In this document: positions 1-6,292 of the stretch, one piece after another
Layout: the number at the start of each line of letters is the position of its first letter
Numbering within the stretch: the stretch's first letter is position 1
Origin: Methanomassiliicoccales archaeon UBA147
Lineage (GTDB): Archaea > Thermoplasmatota > Thermoplasmata > SG8-5
Direction of reading: 5' to 3'
NCBI GenBank assembly: GCA_002496385.1
Contig: DAJR01000009.1
Coordinates: forward strand, 77,055 to 86,445
DNA: 9,391 nt
The notes under the pieces: model-generated
The model's input: the letters and a program-made list of their open reading frames with translations, nothing else
Told to the model about the DNA's origin: nothing
The model's database searches: none
Made by a program: the position numbers and the translations under genes

Positions 1-52
1 AACAAAGCCCCTAGCCCCTTTATACTATTTTGTAAACAAAGACCCTAGCCCC
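1..52. repeat. 18-bp direct repeat, two copies 34 bp apart
   Basis: Bases 1-18 and 35-52 match at 17 of 18 positions; the only difference is C at 8 versus A at 42. The core reads AACAAAGnCCCTAGCCCC. The copies are separated by a 16-bp AT-rich spacer, giving a period of 34 bp. The first copy touches the window edge, so more units may lie to the left. The period is too short for a normal CRISPR repeat-spacer unit. No function can be assigned; possibilities are a short tandem array or paired protein-binding sites. Confidence 0.6.
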
Positions 53-59
53 CGTTAAC

Positions 60-77
60 CCAAAAGAATTGAAAAAC
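60..77 (-). terminator. possible T-rich terminator after the FAH-family gene
   Basis: On the minus strand, about 30-45 nt past the stop of the gene ending at 106, two T-runs (T5 and T4) occur in an AT-rich stretch with no clear hairpin. Archaeal RNA polymerase can terminate at oligo-T tracts without a hairpin, so this is a plausible but weakly supported terminator. Confidence 0.25.
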
Positions 78-105
78 AGCAAACCGTGAACAACAATTTA
101 AAATT

Positions 106-771
106 TCATAATGCTGAACTTTTAATTACATGTACCTTGATAGTGCCAATACCCTCAATTCCGGCTTCCACCTCGTCGCCAGCCACTATAGGTCCAACAC
201 CCTCGGGGGTTCCGGTGGCGATTATGTCTCCGGGCTCGAGGCCCATTATCCCGGAAACATGGGAAATGATCTCGGGAATGCTGTAAATCATCATGCCGGT
301 GCAGGATCTTTGCCTATACTGCCCGTTCACCTTCAGCCATATCTCCAGGTTGCCGGGATTCTGAACCCTGGACGCTGGAACGCCCTCGGAAATCGGTGCA
401 AAGGTGTCGAAGCCCTTGGCGGCCGCCCACGGCTTTCCGGCTTTCTTCGCCTTGGCCTGGAGGTCCCTCGCTGTCACGTCAATCAGCACTGCGTACCCCA
501 ATACATGGGCCATTGCCTTGTCGGCCGGTATCTTGGCACCCCCCTTGCCGATTATCACGGCCAGCTCGACCTCATGGTGAACGTCGTTCGACTCAGGTGG
601 TATCACGATCTCCCCGCCGTCGTGAATGATGGAACTTCTCGGCTTCAGGAAGAATTCCGGCTTCTCGGGCGCAGCGGAGCCCATCTCCTCGGCATGTGCG
701 CGGTAGCTCCGGAGCAGGCAAACTATCTTGCCAACCTCGATTTTTTTGCCTTCAATTTTAACAAAGGTCAT
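106..771 (-). CDS. fumarylacetoacetate hydrolase (FAH) family protein
   Basis: A 221-residue protein, the usual size of single-domain FAHD1-like members. Family members use a divalent metal to cleave or isomerise 2-oxo/acylpyruvate-type dicarboxylic acids (acylpyruvase, oxaloacetate decarboxylase/tautomerase, catechol-pathway isomerases); the substrate here cannot be told from sequence. The metal-binding acids are visible as the EVE pair (E67, E69) after HH and as D98 in the IDVTARD segment. K119 in AAKGFDTFAP and the C-terminal GTPEGVGP loop (about 187-194) are typical of the fold. The ATG at 771 is the only good start: a TATA-like box lies about 40 nt upstream and no earlier in-frame start follows it. 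The gene is divergent from priL and monocistronic. It is probably cytoplasmic. The family call is firm; the reaction is open. Confidence 0.93.
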   Translation of the reverse strand: MTFVKIEGKKIEVGKIVCLLRSYRAHAEEMGSAAPEKPEFFLKPRSSIIHDGGEIVIPPESNDVHHEVELAVIIGKGGAKIPADKAMAHVLGYAVLIDVTARDLQAKAKKAGKPWAAAKGFDTFAPISEGVPASRVQNPGNLEIWLKVNGQYRQRSCTGMMIYSIPEIISHVSGIMGLEPGDIIATGTPEGVGPIVAGDEVEAGIEGIGTIKVHVIKSSAL

Positions 772-807
772 GGTTTCAGTACCTGCGAAGCTGAAATCGC
801 CTGTTTG

Positions 808-816
808 TATTAAAAT
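808..816 (-). promoter_or_regulatory. TATA box of the FAH-family gene
   Basis: Read on the minus strand this is ATTTTAATA. Its centre is about 41 nt before the ATG at 771, predicting transcription near 786 and a leader of roughly 15 nt. This leader has only a weak GGT-containing ribosome site. It lies in the 107-bp divergent region shared with priL. Confidence 0.45.
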
Positions 817-842
817 CTAGCCTCATCCCGGTGCCGCACCCC

Positions 843-857
843 AAAAAGCTCTTTATC
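843..857 (+). promoter_or_regulatory. BRE/TATA promoter of priL, leaderless
   Basis: A purine-rich stretch (AAAAAG, BRE-like) is followed by TCTTTATC. The centre of the TTTAT core, near 854, lies 25 nt before the ATG at 879. Archaeal transcription starts about 25 nt after the TATA centre, so the mRNA should begin at or beside the start codon. No Shine-Dalgarno sequence precedes the ATG, which agrees. Confidence 0.55.
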
Positions 858-878
858 CCTCGCAGCATTTGAGTAGGC

Positions 879-1949
879 ATGAACCTCTCAACCCTCGCCC
901 GCTACCCGTTCCTCCCAGAATCGTCCGGATACCTGAAGGAGAGAGGCATCACGCTGGACGCATTGGTGAACTCCGCGGTTTACGAGCCGACAAGGCATGC
1001 GGGCCGCAGGCGGGTCATGGAGGCGCTGGCTGACGGTGTCGTGGGGGAGCGGGACACCGCGGACGAGGTCGATGCCCTGGTCGAGATGCTGTCCTACGCC
1101 GTTGCCAGGATTATCGTCTCCTGCACCGCTGACGATCATCTCACCCAGAGATATGCTCTTGCCGAGGCTGTAGCCACCGAGAGAAGGCTGCTGTCTGAGA
1201 AACTTGATTTCGTGATCGACATCGCGGCCTTGCTGGGGCTTGACGCCATAAAGCTGAACGAGACAGAGGTGAGCGTCCATTTCACCGATTACCTGAGCCA
1301 CAGCAGCCAGATGAGGGCGGAGGAGTGGAAGCTGGTGAACCAGGAGATGGACAGGGGCAGGGTCAGGCTGAACCAGCAGAAGCTGGCCAGGCTGCTTCAG
1401 CATGCGATAAAGGAGAAGATAGAGGGCGAACTGCCGCTTCCGGTGAATGACAGAATAATCGGGGCTTTCAGCAACTCGATAGACCTTGTCGGGGAGGAGG
1501 TCGAGCGCAGAAAGGCCAAGTTCGAGAAGGAGAGCTACGGCAAGGTGAGCTTCCTGCGGCTGCCGCCGTGCATGAAGAAGCTGATGGCCATGATGAAGAA
1601 GGGGGAGAACGTGCCCCACGTGGGCAGGTTTGCGCTGACGTCCTTCCTGCACATAATCGGCATGAGCAATGACGAGATCGTGGCGGTTTTCTCATCCTCC
1701 CCGGATTTCAAGGAACAGCTGGCCAGGTATCAGATAGACCACATAACAGGAAAGAGCTCGGGAGTCGAGTACCTCCCCCCCGAATGCGCCACGATGAAGT
1801 CCCAGGGCATCTGCTTTGACCCGGACTCACTCTGCAAAAAGAAATGGCTGCACCACCCTTTGAATTATTACCGGGTGAAGGGCAAGAGGCGCGATAAAAC
1901 CACCAGGGAAAAGCAAGAGAAAGAAGCGTCTATTTCTTCTGACGCTTAG
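879..1949 (+). CDS. priL: DNA primase large subunit PriL (Fe-S)
   Basis: A 356-residue protein of the archaeal/eukaryotic primase large-subunit family. PriL pairs with the catalytic subunit PriS and, through its C-terminal [4Fe-4S] domain, helps begin and size RNA/DNA primers at replication forks. The N-terminus (ARYPFLPESSGYL) matches the family's helical domain opening. Four cysteines fit the cluster ligands: C231 in LPPCMKK, C303 in PPECA, C312 in GICFD and C319 in SLCKKKW. H247 and the GRFALTSFLH segment lie between the first and second, as in the family. The C-terminus after about 333 is a highly charged, probably disordered tail (KGKRRDK...). Translation probably starts at 879 on a leaderless mRNA. 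The last 20 nt overlap the end of the convergent CDP-alcohol phosphotransferase gene. PriS is not in the window. Confidence 0.95.
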   Translation: MNLSTLARYPFLPESSGYLKERGITLDALVNSAVYEPTRHAGRRRVMEALADGVVGERDTADEVDALVEMLSYAVARIIVSCTADDHLTQRYALAEAVATERRLLSEKLDFVIDIAALLGLDAIKLNETEVSVHFTDYLSHSSQMRAEEWKLVNQEMDRGRVRLNQQKLARLLQHAIKEKIEGELPLPVNDRIIGAFSNSIDLVGEEVERRKAKFEKESYGKVSFLRLPPCMKKLMAMMKKGENVPHVGRFALTSFLHIIGMSNDEIVAVFSSSPDFKEQLARYQIDHITGKSSGVEYLPPECATMKSQGICFDPDSLCKKKWLHHPLNYYRVKGKRRDKTTREKQEKEASISSDA

Positions 1950-2586
1950 ACAACTCTCTCCATATCCTGCGGCCGCGCTGGAGGGCTGTGAAATGCCCGG
2001 CTATCGCGAACCATCCCAGAAGTATGTCGAAGGGCGTGAGGGCTATGTCGAGATATGGCACCGTGTATATCACAGATGTGTTCCAGAAGAACAATATACC
2101 CCAGAGGACGAGGGGGGCCAGCATCATGAGGACCAGGCGGTCGGCGCGGCCCAGTATCCCGCTGTAGTCCCTTTCCACGCCCACAGCCTGCGCCTGAGTT
2201 CCGAGGTAGCTGGTCATCAGCACACCGGTGAGTCCAAAAAATCCGATGAGCCAGTTGCAGTACCCGGAGACCATGATGCCCAGTATGAGGAATATGTCGG
2301 CATACCTGTCCAGCACATGGTCGAGGAAGTCGCCCCGGAGGCTTGCTTTCCCTGTCAGTTTGGCAACCTTGCCGTCGAGGGCGTCCATCAGGGCACTTCC
2401 CATCAGCACGGCGACGGATACGATGAGCAGCCAGTACCAAGTTGCAGATAGGTAGAACAGTACGCCGGTGAGCGCCGCGAGGATGATGGCAACGGCTGAA
2501 ATATGGTCCGGGTTGATGCCTGTAAGATGCTTGGCCATCGGAACGAGCACCCTGTCCGCCGTGTCCCTGTGCTTGTCTAGTACCAA
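1930..2586 (-). CDS. CDP-alcohol phosphatidyltransferase (probable archaetidylinositol phosphate synthase)
   Basis: A 218-residue integral membrane enzyme of archaeal phospholipid synthesis. These enzymes move an alcohol phosphate onto CDP-activated lipid with release of CMP. The class I CDP-alcohol signature is complete: D68, D71-G72, A75, G85, D89 and D93 (DALDGKVA... then GDFLDHVLD). Around six hydrophobic helices are visible (about 31-48, 50-67, 95-112, 113-130, 150-168, 182-200). The opening (LDKHRDTADRVLVPMAKHL...NPDHIS) and the GILGRADRL segment resemble archaeal inositol-phosphate-using members, so archaetidylinositol phosphate synthase is the best guess; the head group is inferred. 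The start is TTG at 2586, since no ATG occurs before Met17 and the family N-terminus begins here. GGTGAT lies just upstream, inside the AK6 gene, which it overlaps by 10 nt; translation is probably coupled. Confidence 0.88.
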   Translation of the reverse strand: MVLDKHRDTADRVLVPMAKHLTGINPDHISAVAIILAALTGVLFYLSATWYWLLIVSVAVLMGSALMDALDGKVAKLTGKASLRGDFLDHVLDRYADIFLILGIMVSGYCNWLIGFFGLTGVLMTSYLGTQAQAVGVERDYSGILGRADRLVLMMLAPLVLWGILFFWNTSVIYTVPYLDIALTPFDILLGWFAIAGHFTALQRGRRIWRELSKRQKK

Positions 2587-3089
2587 TCCATCACCGCCCC
2601 GCTCCAGTCTATCTTTCCGGGTGAGTACTCATCCGCATCGCCGTTGATAATGTTTTCGATGGCATTTGCCACCTGCTCGGGTTTTACATTACTGGTGTCT
2701 ATCTCAAACACGGTTTCGCAGGCCTCAATGGCCTCTGTCAGGACCACGTCTATGGCCTCTGCTTCAAGGTTCTCCATGAGCTTTTCGCGGGAGTAATTCC
2801 TCGCTGACAAGCGTTTCCTGATCTCCTCGGGATGGCATCTCAGTATTATGCAGAAATCGTTCGGGAGATGGTGGGCCAGATGGCCGACGATTATCAGCGT
2901 TTGAGGTGATTCGGGCATGGATTTGGACAGCTTATCCGTGTCCACTTCCTTGCCGCCTTCCGCCGTTTCCAGGGCACCGTGCTGGGCTGCCAGCTCCTCC
3001 ACCGTGCTGACAGCGAACCCGCGCTTGGACAATATGGTGGCCGCGCTGGTCTTGCCTGTTCCGGGGGTGCCTGTGAGTGCGACGTACAT
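2577..3089 (-). CDS. AK6/Fap7-type adenylate kinase family protein
   Basis: A 170-residue P-loop kinase resembling eukaryotic Fap7/hCINAP (AK6). In eukaryotes this family has adenylate kinase/ATPase activity and helps late small-subunit ribosome maturation through the uS11 protein; archaeal members are often listed as putative adenylate or nucleotide kinases. The Walker A loop GTPGTGKT sits at residues 7-14. The lid-like region ARNYSREKLMENLEAEA (about 97-112) and the C-terminal PGKIDWS (158-164) are marks of archaeal members. Oddly, the Walker-B DxH position reads V68-G69-H70, so the acidic residue is missing (GTC, one base from GAC). The ATG at 3089 was chosen because a TATA box sits about 26 nt upstream; the open frame to 3359 is the untranslated divergent promoter region. 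First gene of a two-gene operon. Confidence 0.9.
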   Translation of the reverse strand: MYVALTGTPGTGKTSAATILSKRGFAVSTVEELAAQHGALETAEGGKEVDTDKLSKSMPESPQTLIIVGHLAHHLPNDFCIILRCHPEEIRKRLSARNYSREKLMENLEAEAIDVVLTEAIEACETVFEIDTSNVKPEQVANAIENIINGDADEYSPGKIDWSGAVMDWY

Positions 3090-3111
3090 CGGTGCAGGAA
3101 ATGCCTGCCGG

Positions 3112-3119
3112 TTTTTAAA
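3112..3119 (-). promoter_or_regulatory. TATA box of the AK6-CDP-alcohol transferase operon, leaderless
   Basis: On the minus strand this reads TTTAAAAA, centred near 3115.5, about 26 nt before the ATG at 3089. Transcription should begin at the start codon, and no ribosome site is present. This box fixes the start at 3089, not at the far upstream methionine codons in the same frame. Confidence 0.6.
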
Positions 3120-3254
3120 GGATATGTTATCACCGGAAACCATAGATGGAGGACTGTTCGGGTATGTCTGCGGCAAGTTGTGGCCCTTAGAAGTGCCCGC
3201 ACAATGACGCCCAGCCAGAGCAAATGCTATATAGTAGCACCCCATATATTGGAT

Positions 3255-3263
3255 AAATATATA
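3255..3263 (+). promoter_or_regulatory. TATA box of the acyltransferase gene
   Basis: AAATATATA centred near 3260 predicts transcription around 3286, giving a leader of about 12 nt. That leader contains GGTGG at 3287-3291, a partial archaeal Shine-Dalgarno site 6 nt before the ATG at 3298. The surrounding 3200-3280 stretch is unusually AT-rich and holds other TATA-like strings, so the exact box is uncertain. Confidence 0.5.
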
Positions 3264-3297
3264 ACAATTTAGAATAATAAACATTTGGTGGCTGCAA

Positions 3298-3837
3298 ATG
3301 GCGTCTGGAATTGTCGCTCGGATAGGCAAGGGGATTCTCGAATTCGTTTGGAATCTCAATTACCGAACCTGGAGACCGCATCTGAAACACTGCGGGAGAA
3401 ATGTGGCATTTCACGGATGGATAGAGATAAACGACCCGCAGAATGTGAGCATCGGCGATGGGACGTCCATCCACAGCGCCTTCATTCAAGGCGCTGGCGG
3501 CGTTACCATCGGCGAGCATATAAATTTTGGTCAGAACCTGGTAATCTACTCGGCAAACCACCGTTTCGAGGGCGCCACCGCGCTGCCCTATGACAAGGAA
3601 CTGATCAAGAAGCCCGTCACCATAGGCGACTGTGCCTGGTTGGGAGCGAATGTGTGCGTGGTGCCGGGAGTGACTATCGGAGAAGGGGCAATAGTTGGCC
3701 TCGGGTCGGTGGTGACAAGCGATGTCCCGCCCCTGGCCATTGTGGGGGGCAACCCTGCCAAGATAATACGGTACAGGGACAAAGGGGAGTATGAGAGGCT
3801 GAAGAGCCAGAAAAAATACTTCAGCGCGCTCAGATGA
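3298..3837 (+). CDS. left-handed beta-helix acyltransferase (hexapeptide, NodL/LacA-like)
   Basis: A 179-residue cytoplasmic acyltransferase of the hexapeptide-repeat family, which usually moves an acetyl group from acetyl-CoA to a sugar hydroxyl or amine. Isoleucine/valine-led hexapeptide turns run from about 43 to 83 (NVSIGDG, VTIGEH) and from 106 to 142 (VTIGDC, VTIGEG, AIVGLG), with the expected loop between them. The loop starts with the likely catalytic H88 in YSANHRF. The ending VGGNPAKIIRYR (149-160) is the normal C-terminal signature of maltose/galactoside acetyltransferase relatives. The size is right for a full-length member. It stands 70 nt before a glycosyltransferase on the same strand, suggesting decoration of a surface glycan; the acceptor sugar is unknown. 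Confidence 0.9.
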   Translation: MASGIVARIGKGILEFVWNLNYRTWRPHLKHCGRNVAFHGWIEINDPQNVSIGDGTSIHSAFIQGAGGVTIGEHINFGQNLVIYSANHRFEGATALPYDKELIKKPVTIGDCAWLGANVCVVPGVTIGEGAIVGLGSVVTSDVPPLAIVGGNPAKIIRYRDKGEYERLKSQKKYFSALR

Positions 3838-3871
3838 GCACGACATTGAGCGCTTATGGAAGAGTTCCATC

Positions 3872-3885
3872 AAAAATGTTAATAT
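3872..3885 (+). promoter_or_regulatory. BRE/TATA promoter of the glycosyltransferase, leaderless
   Basis: AAAAATG followed by TTAATAT, centred at 3882, lies 26 nt before the ATG at 3908. This implies a separate, leaderless transcript for the glycosyltransferase instead of simple read-through from the acyltransferase. No ribosome site precedes the ATG. Confidence 0.55.
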
Positions 3886-3907
3886 CCACCCGTTCTATGC
3901 TTGTCTA

Positions 3908-5059
3908 ATGGCAGAAAAGAAAAACATTCTGATGCTGCTTTCCAATCCATTCAGGCCGGACCCGAGGGTTCACAAGGAGGCGAAAACCCTGGTCAAAGCG
4001 GGCTATCGCGTCACGATCATCTGCTGGGACAGGGAGCAGAAATACCCGAAGGAGGAGGCCATCGACGGCATAACCCTGATACGCCTGGGGCCGAGGTCCA
4101 ACTTCGAGGATACAAAAATTTTCCTGAAGACATTGCCAAAGTTCTGGAAGCTTGCCAGGAGGGAAATGGCCGGCATGAGTCCCGACATAATCCATGCCCA
4201 TGACCTGGACACACTTTCGCCCGCCGTCAAGGAATCCAGGAAAAGAAACATCCCCCTGATATACGACAGTCATGAGATATACCACGAGATGGCATCCGAG
4301 AGGTTGGGCCGAACCATGGTGGGAATCGTGAGACGCTATGAGATCGGAATCGTGAAAAAACCGGACGCCGTGATTTGCGTGAACGAGAGGTTCAGGGACA
4401 GGCTGAAATCATGGGGTGCCAGGAATGTGACCGTGGTCATGGGATGCCCGCCCAAGCCTGAAGCCCCGGATGGGCTGGTGAACAAACTGAGAGGGGAAAT
4501 GTCCCCTGACGGGAAACCGGCCGTCATGTACATCGGGGTGCTGGAACCCAACCGGAACCTGATGGAGTTGGTTGAGGGGTTCGCCGGAGAAAAGGCCCGT
4601 GGCGCCAGGCTGCTGGTCGGCGGATACGGCACGCTTGAAAAACAGATAGCCGGGATGAAAGGCCCGAGATTTAAATTCATAGGCCCGGTGAAGCCGGCCG
4701 ACCTTCCTGCCTACACGTTGGCGGCCGACATTCTTGTGGCTGTTTACAACCCGGCCTTCGGGAACAACCGCGACTCCGCGCCAAACAAACTGTTCGAGGC
4801 CATGAGCGCGGGCAAGCCAATAATCGTGGCGAAGGGAACATGGACAGGCCAGACCGTTGAAAGGACTGGATGCGGACTCAGCGCGGCTTATGGCACCGAC
4901 GAAGTGTTCGCGTCGATTGAGAGATTGATAGATGACAAAGCATTGTATGAAAGATGCTCGTCCAATGGTATCAAAGCATTCAACGAGGAATATAACTGGC
5001 CCATCATGGAGAAGCGATTATTGGACCTCTATTCAGGATTTGCCGTCCCCAAGAATTAA
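3908..5059 (+). CDS. family 4 glycosyltransferase (GT-B fold)
   Basis: A 383-residue glycosyltransferase of the GT4 type, full length for the family. The N-terminal acceptor domain shows NPFRPDPRVHKEA (13-25), a loop common in archaeal and bacterial GT4 enzymes, then the strands PDIIHAHDLD (92-101) and YDSHEIY (119-125). The C-terminal nucleotide-sugar domain has AVMYIGVLEPNRN (205-217), LLVGGYG (235-241) and APNKLFEAMSAGKPII (291-306). The last holds the conserved E297 of the EX7E-type donor-binding motif. There is no signal peptide or membrane helix, so it acts at the cytosolic membrane face or in the cytosol. It points toward the wecB-wecC operon, and UDP-ManNAcA is a reasonable but unproved donor. 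Its last 27 nt overlap the end of wecC on the other strand. Confidence 0.92.
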   Translation: MAEKKNILMLLSNPFRPDPRVHKEAKTLVKAGYRVTIICWDREQKYPKEEAIDGITLIRLGPRSNFEDTKIFLKTLPKFWKLARREMAGMSPDIIHAHDLDTLSPAVKESRKRNIPLIYDSHEIYHEMASERLGRTMVGIVRRYEIGIVKKPDAVICVNERFRDRLKSWGARNVTVVMGCPPKPEAPDGLVNKLRGEMSPDGKPAVMYIGVLEPNRNLMELVEGFAGEKARGARLLVGGYGTLEKQIAGMKGPRFKFIGPVKPADLPAYTLAADILVAVYNPAFGNNRDSAPNKLFEAMSAGKPIIVAKGTWTGQTVERTGCGLSAAYGTDEVFASIERLIDDKALYERCSSNGIKAFNEEYNWPIMEKRLLDLYSGFAVPKN

Positions 5060-6292
5060 GACCTTCCACCCGGCACCCCTCCAAACCGCCGGGTCGATGA
5101 CGTTCCTGGTGTCGAATATCAGTCTGCCGCGGACAAGCTTTTGGGCATCGCCCGGTCTGATATTGCAGTATGCCGTGTGATTCGTGGCGATGAGCGTGGC
5201 ATCCGCGTCTTGAAGGGTTTCCTCGAGCGTGTGCAATTCCACAGGCGAAGCCTTCACGAACGGGTCATGGGCCATGACTGCGGCGCCTCCCGCCGCCAGA
5301 AGACGGAATATATCCAGCGACGGGCTCTCCCTGGGATCGCCAACATTCCCCTTGTAAGCTATGCCCAACAATGCGACCTTCTTTCCGGATAAATCGCCCA
5401 TCTCGCTTTTCAGCCTTGATACAACCACGCCGGGCATGGAAGAATTGACTTCCCTGGCCGTTGACAGTAACCTGGCAAGCCCGGGGCTGACGCTGTCGAT
5501 TATGAAATATGGGTCCACGGCAATGCAGTGACCCCCCACACCTGGACCGGGTGTGTGGATGTTCACCCTGGGATGCCTGTTCGCTATCTGGATAGCCTCC
5601 CAGACGTTGATGCCTAACTCAGGAGCCATTTTTGCCAGCTCGTTGGCGAACGCTATATTCACATCCCGATAGGAATTCTCGACGAGCTTCACGAACTCTG
5701 CGGTCGTGGCGTCTGTAAGATATATCTGGCCCTTGACGAAACATGAGTAAAGTGATCTTGCCCTCTCGGATGCACGGGCCGTCAACCCGCCCATCACCCT
5801 GTCCAGATCCTGTATCTCTTTGAGAATGTTCCCGGGGATCACCCTTTCCGGCGCAAATGCCAGGTCAATATCTTTCGTCGGGTCGAAGCCTTTCTTCTTC
5901 ACCATCCCGGCAATGAGGCGGGCCGTTGTGCCGGGCGGAACTGTAGATTCGAGGATCACCATGTCGCCGTTCTTGAGGACGCCGAGGATGCTGGCCATGC
6001 CGCTCTCAACATAGTCAAGGTCGGGGGTCCTGTCCTTTTTAATGGGCGTGGGCAGACACAGTATGAACACATCGGAAGGCTCGGGGGAACCGGCAAGCTT
6101 CAGGTCACCCGAGCCAAGGACACTTGCCACCAGGTCATGCAATCCCGGTTCCTCTGACGGGGCGGCGTTCTCCTGGAGGGATTTCAGAACTGCGGGATTG
6201 ACATCCACGCCCAATACCTTGTTCCCGTTCTTGGCCAGCATTGCGGCTGTGGGCAAACCGATGTATCCGAGGCCTATGACGCATACTTTCAT
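5033..6292 (-). CDS. wecC: UDP-N-acetyl-D-mannosamine dehydrogenase
   Basis: A 419-residue member of the UDP-glucose/UDP-ManNAc dehydrogenase family, which oxidises C6 of UDP-ManNAc with two NAD+ to give UDP-ManNAcA. The Rossmann start VIGLGYIGLPTAA (5-17) with D30 binds NAD. FAPERVIPG (146-154) and TAEFVKLVENSYRDVNIAFANE (with K203 and N207) are the substrate-site segments. Catalytic C256 lies in GPGVGGHCIAVDPYF. The C-terminal UDP-binding domain begins near 303 (KKVALLGIAYKGNVGDPRESP). The VENSYRDVNIAFANE wording favours WecC over plain UDP-glucose dehydrogenase, as does its partner wecB. The ATG at 6292 overlaps the wecB stop in an ATGA, so translation is probably coupled. The frame remains open upstream, but that stretch is wecB read in another frame. 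Confidence 0.94.
   Translation of the reverse strand: MKVCVIGLGYIGLPTAAMLAKNGNKVLGVDVNPAVLKSLQENAAPSEEPGLHDLVASVLGSGDLKLAGSPEPSDVFILCLPTPIKKDRTPDLDYVESGMASILGVLKNGDMVILESTVPPGTTARLIAGMVKKKGFDPTKDIDLAFAPERVIPGNILKEIQDLDRVMGGLTARASERARSLYSCFVKGQIYLTDATTAEFVKLVENSYRDVNIAFANELAKMAPELGINVWEAIQIANRHPRVNIHTPGPGVGGHCIAVDPYFIIDSVSPGLARLLSTAREVNSSMPGVVVSRLKSEMGDLSGKKVALLGIAYKGNVGDPRESPSLDIFRLLAAGGAAVMAHDPFVKASPVELHTLEETLQDADATLIATNHTAYCNIRPGDAQKLVRGRLIFDTRNVIDPAVWRGAGWKVLILGDGKS

Noticed and set aside
1..52. CRISPR array
   Set aside because: Only two 18-bp copies, period 34 bp, with an AT-rich 16-bp spacer and no cas gene; too short for a repeat-spacer unit.
130..813. Long open frame on the plus strand across the FAH gene
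   Set aside because: It is the antisense shadow of the FAH-family gene, which has clear metal-site motifs; the shadow has no recognisable family pattern.
888..1652. Long minus-strand open frame opposite priL
   Set aside because: priL shows its four cysteines and family N-terminus; the opposite frame is His/Leu/Pro-rich and typical of GC-rich shadow frames.
3200..3272. Small 22-codon open frame in the divergent promoter region
   Set aside because: It has no ribosome site, runs through the TATA box of the acyltransferase and has no recognisable composition.
3090..3359. 90-residue N-terminal extension of the AK6 gene
   Set aside because: The P-loop normally lies within the first ten residues, and the extension crosses the TATA box at 3112-3119 and the acyltransferase promoter.
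3187..3873. Minus-strand open frame across the acyltransferase
   Set aside because: It overlaps a full hexapeptide acyltransferase and its promoter and shows no family motif.
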